Positions 26,624 through 35,102 of a DNA stretch of 64,000 nt are shown here, piece after piece. Origin of the DNA: a bacterium. GTDB lineage: Bacteria; Cyanobacteriota; Vampirovibrionia; Gastranaerophilales; Gastranaerophilaceae. The translations under genes were made by a program, and so were the position numbers. Position 1 is the first letter of the stretch. Every line of letters starts with the position of its first letter. The stretch lies in the NCBI GenBank assembly GCA_017542305.1, contig JAFXXK010000006.1, positions 62,001 to 126,000 of the forward strand, read 5' to 3'. The notes beneath the pieces were generated by a model. It saw only the letters and a list, made by a program, of their open reading frames with translations. It was not told the DNA's origin and did no database searches.

Positions 26624-27841
26624 ATGAAAAAATCAATCAGCGATTTAGGCGACGTAAGAGGCAAAAGAGCATTGGTCAGAGTTGACATTAATGTTCCTCT
26701 TGATGCTGACAAAAACGTAACCGATGACACAAGAATTCAGGCTATTATGCCTACAGTTAAGGCATTAAAAGATAAAGGTGTTAAGATTATTCTTATGGCT
26801 CACCTTGGCAGACCTAAAGGTGAATGGAATCCGGAATTTTCTTTGGCTCCTGTTGCAAAACATTTGTCTAAAGTTTTGGGCGAAGAAGTTTTATTTGTTT
26901 CAACTCCGGTTGGCGAAGGTGCTGACAAAGAATTGGCAAACTTAAAAGACGGTCAGGTAGCTTTATTGGAAAATATTCGTTACTACAAAGCCGAAGAAGC
27001 TAAAGATGATGATATGACTTTTGCTAACGAATTAGCTAAACTTGGTGATTTCTATGTAAACGATGCATTCGGTGCAGCTCACAGAAATCACACATCAACT
27101 GCCAAATTGGCTAAAGTTTTGAAACCTGCAGTTTCAGGTTTATTGATGGAAAAAGAATTAAGATGCTTATCACAGGCTCTTGATAATCCGACAAGACCTT
27201 TCACTGCTGTTGTAGGCGGTGCTAAAGTTTCTTCTAAAATAGGGGTTTTAGAAAACTTGTTAGACAAAGTTGACAATATGATTATCGGCGGCGGTATGGC
27301 TTACACATTTGTTAAGGCTAACGGCGGTAAAATCGGTAATTCAATTTGCGAAGACGACCAGTTGGAAGTTGCTAAAGCTATCGAAAAGAAAGCTGCTGAC
27401 AAAGGTGTAAAACTTGTTATGGCAACAGATGTTCTTGTTACTGACGATTTTTCAGGTAACGGTACAAACAAATTCGTTAAGATTAACGAAATTCCTGACG
27501 GATTTGAAGGTGTTGATGCAGGTATGGATTCAAGAAAAGCTTTTGCTGATGTTCTTAAATCTTCAAAAACTATATTGATGAACGGACCTGTTGGTGCATT
27601 TGAAAATCCTGCATTTGCAGAAGGAACAAAAGCTGTATTGGCTGCAGTTGTTGAAGCTACAAAGAACGGTGCTACTTCCGTAATCGGTGGTGGTGATTCT
27701 GTTTCAGCGGCTAAGAAATTCTTTACTGCAGATGACTTCACTCACGTTTCAACAGGCGGCGGAGCTTCCTTGGAATTTATCGAAGGTAAAGTTCTTCCGG
27801 GTGTTGCAGCATTAGATGAAAAAGAAGTTTCAAGAGTATAA
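26624..27841 (+). CDS. pgk: Phosphoglycerate kinase
   Basis: Glycolytic enzyme making ATP from 1,3-bisphosphoglycerate. The protein of 405 residues starts MKKSISDLGDVRGKRALVRVDINVPLD, then has the substrate motif HLGRPKG, the hinge and the nucleotide-domain signatures (IGVLENLLDKVD; GGGDSVSA; FTHVSTGGGASLEF). The ATG at 26624 is preceded by AAGGAG; the frame is open further upstream, but those codons lie in or before the promoter. gap is not adjacent. A terminator follows. Confidence 0.98.
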   Translation: MKKSISDLGDVRGKRALVRVDINVPLDADKNVTDDTRIQAIMPTVKALKDKGVKIILMAHLGRPKGEWNPEFSLAPVAKHLSKVLGEEVLFVSTPVGEGADKELANLKDGQVALLENIRYYKAEEAKDDDMTFANELAKLGDFYVNDAFGAAHRNHTSTAKLAKVLKPAVSGLLMEKELRCLSQALDNPTRPFTAVVGGAKVSSKIGVLENLLDKVDNMIIGGGMAYTFVKANGGKIGNSICEDDQLEVAKAIEKKAADKGVKLVMATDVLVTDDFSGNGTNKFVKINEIPDGFEGVDAGMDSRKAFADVLKSSKTILMNGPVGAFENPAFAEGTKAVLAAVVEATKNGATSVIGGGDSVSAAKKFFTADDFTHVSTGGGASLEFIEGKVLPGVAALDEKEVSRV

Positions 27842-27856
27842 TTTTTTAAAGTTAAT

Positions 27857-27894
27857 AAAAAGGCAGATGGTTATATATAATCATCTGTCTTTTT
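27857..27894 (+). terminator. Intrinsic terminator of pgk
   Basis: A 13-bp stem with one G-T pair (27857-27869 with 27882-27894), a 12-base AT loop and a T-tract. The T-tract overlaps the -35 box of lepA. Confidence 0.85.
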
Positions 27895-27921
27895 GTTTCC
27901 TGTAAATGTTTATGTTATAAT
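27893..27921 (+). promoter_or_regulatory. Promoter of lepA
   Basis: TTGTTT (27893-27898), a 17-base spacer and TATAAT (27916-27921). The lepA ATG follows after seven bases without a Shine-Dalgarno sequence, predicting a leaderless mRNA. Confidence 0.6.
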
Positions 27922-27928
27922 AAAAATT

Positions 27929-29731
27929 ATGAAATACAGAGAAAATGTAAGAAATTTTTGTATCATTGCCCACATTGACCATGGTAAATCTACTCTGGCA
28001 GACCGTTTGCTTGAAAAAACGGGTACTGTTTCCAAGCGTGATATGCAGGATCAGATTATGGATTCTATGGACATTGAACGTGAACGTGGTATTACTATTA
28101 AACTCAATACAGCAAGAATGAAATATACCGCAAAAAACGGAAAAGAGTATGAACTTAACCTGATTGATACTCCGGGGCACGTTGATTTTTCTTACGAAGT
28201 TTCCCGTTCGCTTGCGGCGTGTGAGGGGGCATTGTTAATAGTTGATTCTACTCAGGGTGTTGAAGCTCAAACATTGGCTAATGTTTACCTTGCTGCTGAA
28301 CAAAATCTGGAAATAATTCCAGTAATTAATAAAATAGACTTGCCGTCAGCGGATGTTGAGAGAGTAAGAGAAGAAATAGAAGAAGTTTTGGGTATTGATG
28401 CATCTCTGGCTATTCCTGTCAGTGCAAAGGCGGGAATCGGTATAGAAGATGTTTTGGAATCTATTGTGGATTTAATTCCGCCGCCTGAAGATACTACAAA
28501 TAAACCGTTGAGAGCGTTGGTTTTCGATAGCGTATATGACCAATACTTAGGAACATTGTGTTTCTTCAAGGTTGTTGACGGCTCAATAAAAGTCGGGGAT
28601 AAAGTTAAATTTATGGCAACAGGCAAAGAAGTTGATGTTGTTGAACTCGGATACCAAACCCCGATGAGAGTTTCCGTAAATGAGTTAAAATGCGGCGATG
28701 TAGGATTTTTTGCGGGTTCAATAAAAGAATTGACAAGATTTGTCGGTGATACTATTACAAATGCCGAAAATCCTGCGCCTGAACCGTTACCCGGATATAA
28801 AGAAGCTTTGCCTATGGTATTTTCTGGGCTTTATCCGGTAGATAATGATGATTATCAGGATTTGAAAGAGGCATTGGAAAAGCTAAAACTTAACGACAGC
28901 AGTATAACATTTGAGCCTGAAACGTCATCAGCATTAGGTTTTGGTTTCCGTTGCGGATTTTTGGGCATGCTTCACATGGAAATTGCTCAGGAAAGATTGG
29001 AAAGAGAATACGGGCTTTCAATTGTAACTACTGCTCCGTCCGTAGTTTACAAGGTATATAAAACAAACGGAGAAATGGTAGAAATTGATAACCCTGCAAA
29101 TTTACCCGGAGCGCAGTACAGAGATTATATTGAAGAACCTTATGTAAAAGTTTCTATAATTACTCCGAACGATTATGTCGGAACGTTGATGGATTTGGCA
29201 CAGACAAAGCGCGGTATTTTCAAGAACATGTCATATATAGATAAAATAAGGGCAAATCTTGAATATGAAATCCCGTTATCAGAAGTTATTACGGATTTTT
29301 ATGATCAGCTTAAATCCCGTACAAAAGGTTATGCGAGCATGGATTATGAATTTTGTGATTACAAGCGTTCAAAGCTTGTAAAATTAGACGTAATGCTTGC
29401 CGGAGAAGTAGTGGATGCTTTATCGGTAATCTGTCATGAGGATAGTGCTTTTTATATTGGGCAAAAACTTACAACAAAATTAAAAGATATTATTCCGAGA
29501 CAATTGTTTGAAGTACCTATTCAGGCTGCAATAGGCGGAAGAATTATTGCAAGGACGAATATAAAAGCATTACGCAAAAACGTGCTTGATAAATGTTACG
29601 GGGGTGATATTACCCGTAAACGCAAACTGTTGGAAAAACAGAAAAAAGGTAAAAAACGCATGAAATCAGTCGGACGTGTTGAAGTCCCGCAGGAAGCATT
29701 TATGGCAGTATTAAGCCTTGACGAGGAATAA
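27929..29731 (+). CDS. lepA: Elongation factor 4 (LepA)
   Basis: Ribosome-associated GTPase related to EF-G that back-translocates stalled ribosomes or helps 30S assembly. 600 residues: G1 is AHIDHGKST at 14-22, then DTPGHVDF (G3) and NKIDLPSA (G4), followed by domain II, two ferredoxin-like domains and the LepA-specific C-terminal tail ending [21 protein letters not shown] chose ATG 27929 because upstream in-frame codons overlap the promoter. Confidence 0.97.
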   Translation: MKYRENVRNFCIIAHIDHGKSTLADRLLEKTGTVSKRDMQDQIMDSMDIERERGITIKLNTARMKYTAKNGKEYELNLIDTPGHVDFSYEVSRSLAACEGALLIVDSTQGVEAQTLANVYLAAEQNLEIIPVINKIDLPSADVERVREEIEEVLGIDASLAIPVSAKAGIGIEDVLESIVDLIPPPEDTTNKPLRALVFDSVYDQYLGTLCFFKVVDGSIKVGDKVKFMATGKEVDVVELGYQTPMRVSVNELKCGDVGFFAGSIKELTRFVGDTITNAENPAPEPLPGYKEALPMVFSGLYPVDNDDYQDLKEALEKLKLNDSSITFEPETSSALGFGFRCGFLGMLHMEIAQERLEREYGLSIVTTAPSVVYKVYKTNGEMVEIDNPANLPGAQYRDYIEEPYVKVSIITPNDYVGTLMDLAQTKRGIFKNMSYIDKIRANLEYEIPLSEVITDFYDQLKSRTKGYASMDYEFCDYKRSKLVKLDVMLAGEVVDALSVICHEDSAFYIGQKLTTKLKDIIPRQLFEVPIQAAIGGRIIARTNIKALRKNVLDKCYGGDITRKRKLLEKQKKGKKRMKSVGRVEVPQEAFMAVLSLDEE

Positions 29732-29803
29732 TTCTGCAATTTATTAAATACACTTGATTTTTTATAATCTTGATGTTAGATTAGAAATACAGACAAGTTA
29801 TTT

Positions 29804-29885
29804 GGGATGTGGCACTCTGCCGACGAGAAAGATTAAGTATCTTTCGAGGAGAGGAAGGTAGCGCAGCTACCGCGTCAAATCTCAA
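29804..29885 (+). ncRNA. tRNA-like repeat, copy 1
   Basis: First of two identical 82-base units (99-base period) before the CAU tRNA. GGGAT (29804-29808) can pair with ATCTC (29879-29883) like an acceptor stem (one G-T). Inside are CTCT/AGAG (29815-29818 with 29850-29853) around the hairpin GAAAGAT-TAAGT-ATCTTTC (29827-29845), and the hairpin GGTAGC-GCA-GCTACC (29857-29871). The 5' end imitates the following tRNA (GGGACTGTGGC) and the cassette replaces the D-loop, as in the element at 21554-21637. Being an RNA is inferred from structure and covariation. Confidence 0.55.
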
Positions 29886-29902
29886 TTGACAATTAAATAT
29901 CT

Positions 29903-29984
29903 GGGATGTGGCACTCTGCCGACGAGAAAGATTAAGTATCTTTCGAGGAGAGGAAGGTAGCGCAGCTACCGCGTCAAATCTCAA
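29903..29984 (+). ncRNA. tRNA-like repeat, copy 2
   Basis: Perfect copy of the unit at 29804-29885. The sequences between the units (18 bases) and between unit 2 and the tRNA (15 bases) are AT-rich and different. Perfect identity in a non-coding region implies recent duplication or active homogenisation. No -10 box is seen before this copy; a TATAAT at 29763-29768 could drive both copies and the tRNA as one transcript. Confidence 0.55.
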
Positions 29985-29999
29985 CTATCCAGTAAATCT

Positions 30000-30071
<72 letters not shown>

Positions 30072-30094
30072 TTTTTTAGTGCCTATTTTATTTA

Positions 30095-30916
30095 TTACCT
30101 GTTAGCAAACCAATTAAAGAATAGCGAAAGCCATGGATGGTCGAAGTCAAATAAAAATAAATGGTGATCCTCTATGTATTCAGGTTCAAAATTTTCCATT
30201 TGAGCCATTACTCTTCTGTTATATGCCTGTATTTTTCTGTTATTTTCCATAATGTCATTAAGCATTTTTTCCCTTGCTTTTTCAATTTCCCGCGTTTGTT
30301 GTCGTCTTTCTTCTTTTGTTAAGTCGTTCGGTGCATTGGTTTTGAATTTATTTTCCAAAACGAGTTTTGCAACCTTTGCAAAACCGCGAACCTTTAAATC
30401 AACCGAATTATAGATTTCTTCAAATTTTCCTTTATTAAAATATTCGGCTTCTGTTTTTCCGTCTAAATAATCATTGCCAATTAAAAGAGAATTAAACCAA
30501 AGAATTTGTTTTATTGATAATCTCTTTTCTGTTACATAAGCAACGTAAGAAGACAAATCAAATAAATGGTCGTTGTCAGGTATTGGTAAATCTATTCCCA
30601 AATCTTTTGCCCTTGCTTGAATTGCTATAAATCCGAAACCGTTATTATTCATCCCCCAATGTATAAAACTAACATTCGGTATTTTATCAAATACCATTTT
30701 AAAATTTTCAAGAGTTAATTTTTCTGCCTGTTCTAAAGAATTACTGTCAGTATGGTCATTTATTAAAAACCTATAACCCTTATCAGTTTTAAGATTATAA
30801 ATAACTATACAAGATATTCTCGGAGCAGGACTTGACCCGTTGTAAAATCCGTCACTTGCATAATGAATGAAGTAACAATTATCTTTGTTTAATAAATTTT
30901 GTAATTTCTTATCCAT
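30095..30916 (-). CDS. Unknown protein, possibly RNase H-like
   Basis: 273 residues, no family recognised with confidence. The first half reads like a nuclease-type alpha/beta fold: CIVIYNLKTDKGYRFLIND (strand-turn-strand), then SFIHWGMNNNGFGFIAIQARA and HLFDLSSYVAY, which resembles DEDD exonuclease-like proteins, though acidic catalytic residues are not certain. The C-terminus has a charged helix and an aromatic end (HPWLSLFFNWFANR). The frame is open to a GTG at 30955, but a TATAAT (30962-30957) overlaps that codon, so ATG 30916 is preferred. Located directly after the tRNA and its repeats on the opposite strand. Confidence 0.65.
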   Translation of the reverse strand: MDKKLQNLLNKDNCYFIHYASDGFYNGSSPAPRISCIVIYNLKTDKGYRFLINDHTDSNSLEQAEKLTLENFKMVFDKIPNVSFIHWGMNNNGFGFIAIQARAKDLGIDLPIPDNDHLFDLSSYVAYVTEKRLSIKQILWFNSLLIGNDYLDGKTEAEYFNKGKFEEIYNSVDLKVRGFAKVAKLVLENKFKTNAPNDLTKEERRQQTREIEKAREKMLNDIMENNRKIQAYNRRVMAQMENFEPEYIEDHHLFLFDFDHPWLSLFFNWFANR

Positions 30917-30956
30917 ATTTTTACTATAAGGTATGTGTGCGTCAGATACGGACACA

Positions 30957-30984
30957 TTATATGGGTGGTGTTGTTTTGTGACAA
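30957..30984 (-). promoter_or_regulatory. Promoter of the unknown gene beside the tRNA
   Basis: On the minus strand: TTGTCA (30984-30979), 16 bases, TATAAT (30962-30957). A second possible -10, TATAGT, lies six bases before ATG 30916. Confidence 0.45.
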
Positions 30985-31007
30985 AACTGTACTTTGAATT
31001 TGATGTG

Positions 31008-31016
31008 TGATATTAT
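31008..31016 (+). promoter_or_regulatory. Extended -10 promoter of cstA
   Basis: TGATATTAT with the ATG after exactly six bases; no Shine-Dalgarno sequence and no convincing -35. It is the same arrangement as ruvC and the TPR gene at 16575. Confidence 0.55.
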
Positions 31017-31022
31017 TTTGTT

Positions 31023-32468
31023 ATGATTACATTTTTAATTGGTTTATTAATTTTATTTATCGGTTATATTTTTTATTCGCGTTATACGGAGAGTCAGTTT
31101 GGTATTACGGATAATGAAACTCCCGCAAAATTGATTAATGACGGAGTGGATTTTGTTCCGTTAAGCGAAAAGAAAAATATGCTTATTCATCTTTTGAATA
31201 TTGCTGGTTTAGGTCCGATTTTGGGCGCTATTCAGGGAATTTTATTCGGACCTGTTGCATTTATTCTCATTCCGCTCGGGTGTGTTTTTATGGGCGGGGT
31301 GCATGATTATTTTTCAGGCATGCTTTCTGTACGGAATAATGGCGCTCAGATTACGGAATTAATAAAAAAATATCTTGGTAATTTTCAGTATAAATTTTTT
31401 ATTGCTGTAGTTGCGATTATGCTTTTATTGCTGGCTTCGGTATTTGTTTATACCGCAGGTGATTTAATGGCGGAAAGATTTTTTGCTCAAACAGATTTTT
31501 CTCTTGATAACCCTGTTGCGGTTTCAATTTATATCGCTATTGCTTTGTATTATATATTGGCAACGCTTTTCCCTATAGATAAAATTATAGGCAGGTTTTA
31601 TCCGTTCTTCGGGGCTTTGCTGTTAACCGGTACGGGACTTGTGTTAATCGGATTTTTTACGCACGGGATCCATCTTGAAAATATTGATTTCGGGCAGCTT
31701 AATCAGCATCCGATGAAACAGCATATTATCCCGATGTTTTTCATGACAGTAAGCTGCGGTTTGCTATCAGGATTTCATGCTACCCAGTCGACGATTATTT
31801 CAAGAACAATAGAATCGGAAAAAGCCGGCAGGCATGTCTTTTACGGTATGATGTGTCTTGAATCTTTAATTGCGATGATTTGGGCAGCAGGGGCAATGCA
31901 TGTTTATTCATTGAACCTCGTTCCGGAAACTATGGTGGGTACGGTTAATGTTATAAATCATATTGCAGATGTTTTTGTATTGCCGGTTTTGACTTTTGTT
32001 GTAACAATTGCGGTTGTTGTTTTGCCTATAACTTCAGGTGATACGGCTCTCAGAGGTTTGAGAATGATTTTAGGCGAGGCATTTAACCTGAATCAGAAAG
32101 AAATTAAAAACAGGTTAATGATAATTGTTCCGATTGCGGTATTAATAATTTCAATAATACTTTGGGCAAAAACAAACGACGGAAGCTTTACTCTTGTTTG
32201 GCGATACTTTAATTTTGTTAATCAGCTTATTGCTGTTCCGACGTTTTTGTATGCTTCGGTTTACTTGTATAAGCGTGGTAAAAACTACCTGATGACTTTA
32301 ATTCCCGGAATGTTTTATATCTTTATAACAACATTTTTTATCCTCAATTCAAAAATCGGATTTCATCTTAACTACGACTTGTCAAAAATAATGGCATTGG
32401 TTGTTGTTGTGGTAAGTTTAATCGCAATGTATAAGTATAAATTGGTAAAAGACGATGCGGATAGATAA
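31023..32468 (+). CDS. cstA: CstA family peptide/pyruvate transporter
   Basis: Polytopic inner-membrane transporter of the carbon starvation protein A family, known to take up peptides or pyruvate in enteric bacteria. Family blocks are clear: NDGVDFVPLSEKKNMLIHLLNIAGLGPILGAIQGILFGP near residues 36-78, then GGVHDYFSGMLSVRNNGAQ and GFHATQSTIISRT. At 481 residues it belongs to the shorter CstA group; E. coli CstA is about 700. It overlaps the following aminotransferase gene by 14 bases, which implies coupled expression and suggests amino acids or peptides as cargo. Confidence 0.93.
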   Translation: MITFLIGLLILFIGYIFYSRYTESQFGITDNETPAKLINDGVDFVPLSEKKNMLIHLLNIAGLGPILGAIQGILFGPVAFILIPLGCVFMGGVHDYFSGMLSVRNNGAQITELIKKYLGNFQYKFFIAVVAIMLLLLASVFVYTAGDLMAERFFAQTDFSLDNPVAVSIYIAIALYYILATLFPIDKIIGRFYPFFGALLLTGTGLVLIGFFTHGIHLENIDFGQLNQHPMKQHIIPMFFMTVSCGLLSGFHATQSTIISRTIESEKAGRHVFYGMMCLESLIAMIWAAGAMHVYSLNLVPETMVGTVNVINHIADVFVLPVLTFVVTIAVVVLPITSGDTALRGLRMILGEAFNLNQKEIKNRLMIIVPIAVLIISIILWAKTNDGSFTLVWRYFNFVNQLIAVPTFLYASVYLYKRGKNYLMTLIPGMFYIFITTFFILNSKIGFHLNYDLSKIMALVVVVVSLIAMYKYKLVKDDADR

Positions 32469-33564
32469 TTTCAAGGTCGAGGAGTGGTTTAATAAGTATG
32501 AATATTGGGCGAAATATGACCTTGCGGATACCTGCGTGGAATCATTATCAATAGAGGAATTATTTGAAATTGTCGGGGAAAAGGATAGACATTTATCCGA
32601 TATTTTCAGCCGAAAATTGAACTATGGAGATATTCACGGTTCTGAAAGATTAAAAAATGCGATATGTTCGATGTATTCAAACCAGACCCCCGATAATATT
32701 ACGATTACCCATGGGGCAATCGGAGCTAACCAACTTGTGATGCTGAGTATGGTTGAAAGAGGCGATAAAGTCGTTTCAATAATTCCTACATATCAACAGC
32801 ATTATTCTATTCCAAAATCGATAGGGGCGGATGTAAAATTATTGTTTTTAAAGGAAGAAAATAATTGGCTTCCTGATTTAGATGAGTTAGAAGAGCTTGT
32901 CGGAGATGATACCAAAATTATTTGTATGAATAATCCTAATAATCCTACAGGGGCAGTTATTCCTGAGAATATGCTCATCAAGATAACGGAAATTGCAGAA
33001 AAATCAGGCGCATATATATTATGTGATGAGGTATACAGAGGTTTGGAACATAACGGAGTGATGTCAAAATCTGTTGCGGATATTTATGAAAAAGGAATAT
33101 CCACGGGAAGTGTATCAAAGGTATTTTCGCTTGCCGGTTTGCGTTTGGGGTGGATTACCGCACCTGATGAAGTCATAAACGAAGTAAATCATCAGAGAGA
33201 ATATAATACAATCAGTGTCGGAATTTTAGATGATTATTTTGCAAGTCTGGCTATAGAGAATAAAGCAAAAATCATAAAACGCAACCTTGAAAAAATTAAT
33301 ACGGGTAAAAAAATATTAACGGATTGGTTGGAAAATGAAACGTTGGTGCGCTGCGTTATTCCGCAGGGTGGTACAACTGCATTCGCAGGTTATGCCATGA
33401 ACACTCCGTCAACGGAATTATGTAAAAAGCTTCAGGAAGAAACGGGGGTAATGATTTTGCCCGGTGAATGTATGGAGCTTGACGGATATTTGAGAATCGG
33501 TTACGGAAATAATTTTGAGCAGTTAAAAATTGCGCTTGAGATTTTTTCTAAGTGGCTGAGGTAA
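32455..33564 (+). CDS. Class I/II PLP-dependent aminotransferase
   Basis: 369-residue fold-type I aminotransferase. Motifs: NNPNNPTGAVIP (substrate/PLP loop), LCDEVYRGLEH (Asp and Tyr holding PLP) and the Schiff-base lysine in SVSKVFSLAGLRLGW. The start FKVEEWFNKYEYWAKYDLADTC is typical of an aminotransferase subgroup distinct from AspC. The substrate is unknown. Translation probably depends on cstA, because the start lies inside its 3' end. It converges on the histidine kinase gene with a 17-base overlap of the coding ends. Confidence 0.9.
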   Translation: MRIDNFKVEEWFNKYEYWAKYDLADTCVESLSIEELFEIVGEKDRHLSDIFSRKLNYGDIHGSERLKNAICSMYSNQTPDNITITHGAIGANQLVMLSMVERGDKVVSIIPTYQQHYSIPKSIGADVKLLFLKEENNWLPDLDELEELVGDDTKIICMNNPNNPTGAVIPENMLIKITEIAEKSGAYILCDEVYRGLEHNGVMSKSVADIYEKGISTGSVSKVFSLAGLRLGWITAPDEVINEVNHQREYNTISVGILDDYFASLAIENKAKIIKRNLEKINTGKKILTDWLENETLVRCVIPQGGTTAFAGYAMNTPSTELCKKLQEETGVMILPGECMELDGYLRIGYGNNFEQLKIALEIFSKWLR

Positions 33565-34375
33565 CTTTTTCTTTTATGAATTTACGGCAATTTAACTGAA
33601 ATCCGAATTCGTTAATCCCGTCTGAACTTTTTGCATAAATTTGTCCGCCATGCATTTGGATAATCTTTTTTGACAGATATAGTCCCAGTCCTGTACTTGC
33701 ACTGTTATAGTGTGACATTCCGCCGGTAAATTTGTCAAAAATTTTTTTTAGTTTTTCTTTATTAATGTCTGCTCCGTAATTTTTTACCGTAAACGAAATA
33801 TCTCCGTCAGTATTAGTTAAATCAACTGTGATTATGCTGTTCGGGTTTCCGTATTTTACGGCATTTGAGATAAGGTTTGTCATAACCCGTGTCAGCTGCA
33901 GTTTGTCCCCGTATGCGTCAAGAGAAGAACATCTGTAATTTATTTGTAAAGTCTGATTTCGTTCTTGTGCAAGATATTTTACGGATTCATATATTGTATT
34001 TAAAGTGTCCGAAATATCAAAGACTTGTTTATTTAGTCTGAGTGCGGAATTATCACATTTGTATGCGGTTAATATATCGGAAACAATATCTGCCATATAT
34101 TTTTCCGAGCCCAAAATTTCTTTTAAAATTTGGTGCTGTTCGGGGTTAAGTGTTCCGAAACTCCCGTCCAATAACATTTTGAGTGTCCTTATTTGGGCAA
34201 ATGCAGGAGTTTTTAAATCGTGAATAAGGGTTGCAAAATATGTGTCCTGTTCCTTTTTGGACAAAATATTCAACGAAAAATTTTCCGGTAATAATTTATT
34301 GTTATGTTCAAATTTCCCAAATACTCTTACCTGTAACAACAGGCAAAGCAAAATGACTAAAATGACAAAATACAT
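33548..34375 (-). CDS. Orphan sensor histidine kinase
   Basis: 275 residues: one N-terminal transmembrane helix (about 2-18), almost no extracellular sensor, then HisKA with the phospho-accepting His52 in LIHDLKTPAF, N-box NLISNAVKYG (about 165), and G-box STGLGLYLSKKII in the HATPase domain. No response regulator is adjacent on either side, so its partner is elsewhere. The lack of a periplasmic domain suggests it senses a membrane or cytoplasmic cue. GAGGATAGGAT precedes the ATG. Confidence 0.9.
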   Translation of the reverse strand: MYFVILVILLCLLLQVRVFGKFEHNNKLLPENFSLNILSKKEQDTYFATLIHDLKTPAFAQIRTLKMLLDGSFGTLNPEQHQILKEILGSEKYMADIVSDILTAYKCDNSALRLNKQVFDISDTLNTIYESVKYLAQERNQTLQINYRCSSLDAYGDKLQLTRVMTNLISNAVKYGNPNSIITVDLTNTDGDISFTVKNYGADINKEKLKKIFDKFTGGMSHYNSASTGLGLYLSKKIIQMHGGQIYAKSSDGINEFGFQLNCRKFIKEKVTSAT

Positions 34376-34487
34376 ATCCTATCCTCTACATGTAAAAATA
34401 TACCATGACGAAATCAGGTGACTATTACCCGTCAGGCTAAAAATTAGAATTTTTATTTTACAAATATTAAACTTGTTATTTTACCGC

Positions 34488-34517
34488 TTGCATTTGGCAC
34501 GGGTTTGTGGTTATATA
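34488..34517 (+). promoter_or_regulatory. Probable promoter of rpsP
   Basis: TTGCAT (34488-34493), 18 bases, TATATA (34512-34517). It leaves a leader of about 100 bases that contains a small CCTTG/CAAGG hairpin; its role is unknown. Confidence 0.4.
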
Positions 34518-34620
34518 AGTCTTGGAACGGGCAATTCCTCTTAGCCTTGTTCAAGGAAAATCAACAAGCGGCGGTTGAAATTCCGATAAACAGTACAATT
34601 AATAAGAAGGAAAAACAAAA

Positions 34621-35040
34621 ATGTTAAAAATCAGATTAAAAAGATTAGGCGCAAAGAAAACCCCTGCATACAGAATTATTGTAATTAATTCTACAACTAA
34701 AAGAGAAGGCAGACCGATTCAGGAATTAGGTCACTATAATCCTAAGACAAAAGTTATGAAATTGGATTTGGCATCTGCTGAAGAATGGGTTAAAAAAGGT
34801 GCTCAACCGACAGAAACAGTTGCATATTTGATGAAGAATTGCAATGCTGACGGTACTTTGAACTATAAAAAGAAAGAAACAGCTAAACTTTCTAAGAAAG
34901 CTCAGGCAAAAGCTGCTGCTGAAGCAGAAGCAAAAGCTCAGGCAGAAGCAGAAGCAAAAGCAGCTGCAGAAGCTGCTAAAGAAGCTCCGGCAGAAGAAGC
35001 TGTTGCTGAAGAAACAGCAGAAGCACCGACTGAAGCATAG
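34621..35040 (+). CDS. rpsP: 30S ribosomal protein S16 with long acidic tail
   Basis: Small-subunit protein; residues 1-85 match S16 (MLKIRLKRLGAKKTPAYRIIVI, GRPIQELGHYNP). The remaining 50 or so residues are a low-complexity Ala/Glu/Lys repeat (AKAAAEAEAKAQAEAEAKAA) not needed for the fold; S16 is usually 80-90 residues. Similar tails occur on S16 in several phyla. AGAAGGAAAA precedes the ATG. It is a single gene with a terminator; rimM, trmD and rplS are not adjacent. Confidence 0.96.
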   Translation: MLKIRLKRLGAKKTPAYRIIVINSTTKREGRPIQELGHYNPKTKVMKLDLASAEEWVKKGAQPTETVAYLMKNCNADGTLNYKKKETAKLSKKAQAKAAAEAEAKAQAEAEAKAAAEAAKEAPAEEAVAEETAEAPTEA

Positions 35041-35062
35041 TCTTTTAAAAGAAATAGCATAT

Positions 35063-35095
35063 AAAAAATCCTCGTTATCAAAACGGGGATTTTTT
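35063..35095. terminator. Bidirectional terminator between rpsP and ftsQ
   Basis: A 14-bp stem with one G-T pair (35063-35076 with 35082-35095), flanked by A6 and T6 runs. It serves rpsP and the convergent mur-ftsQ operon. Confidence 0.85.
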
Positions 35096-35102
35096 GTTTT
35101 GT

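Noticed and set aside
27301-27741. 146-codon antisense frame in pgk
   Set aside because: Ala/Ser/Thr-rich mirror of the pgk frame caused by its codon bias; no start signals.
29781-29984. Minus-strand open frame encoding a duplicated RFDAVAALPSS motif
   Set aside because: It is only a translation of the two 82-base tRNA-like repeats; no ribosome-binding site and the repeat structure is explained at the RNA level.
29804-29984. CRISPR-like array
   Set aside because: Only two long (82-base) repeats with an 18-base spacer, structured and tRNA-related, and no cas genes in the window.
34525-34620. Riboswitch in the rpsP leader
   Set aside because: Only a small 5-bp hairpin; no match to a riboswitch architecture I know.
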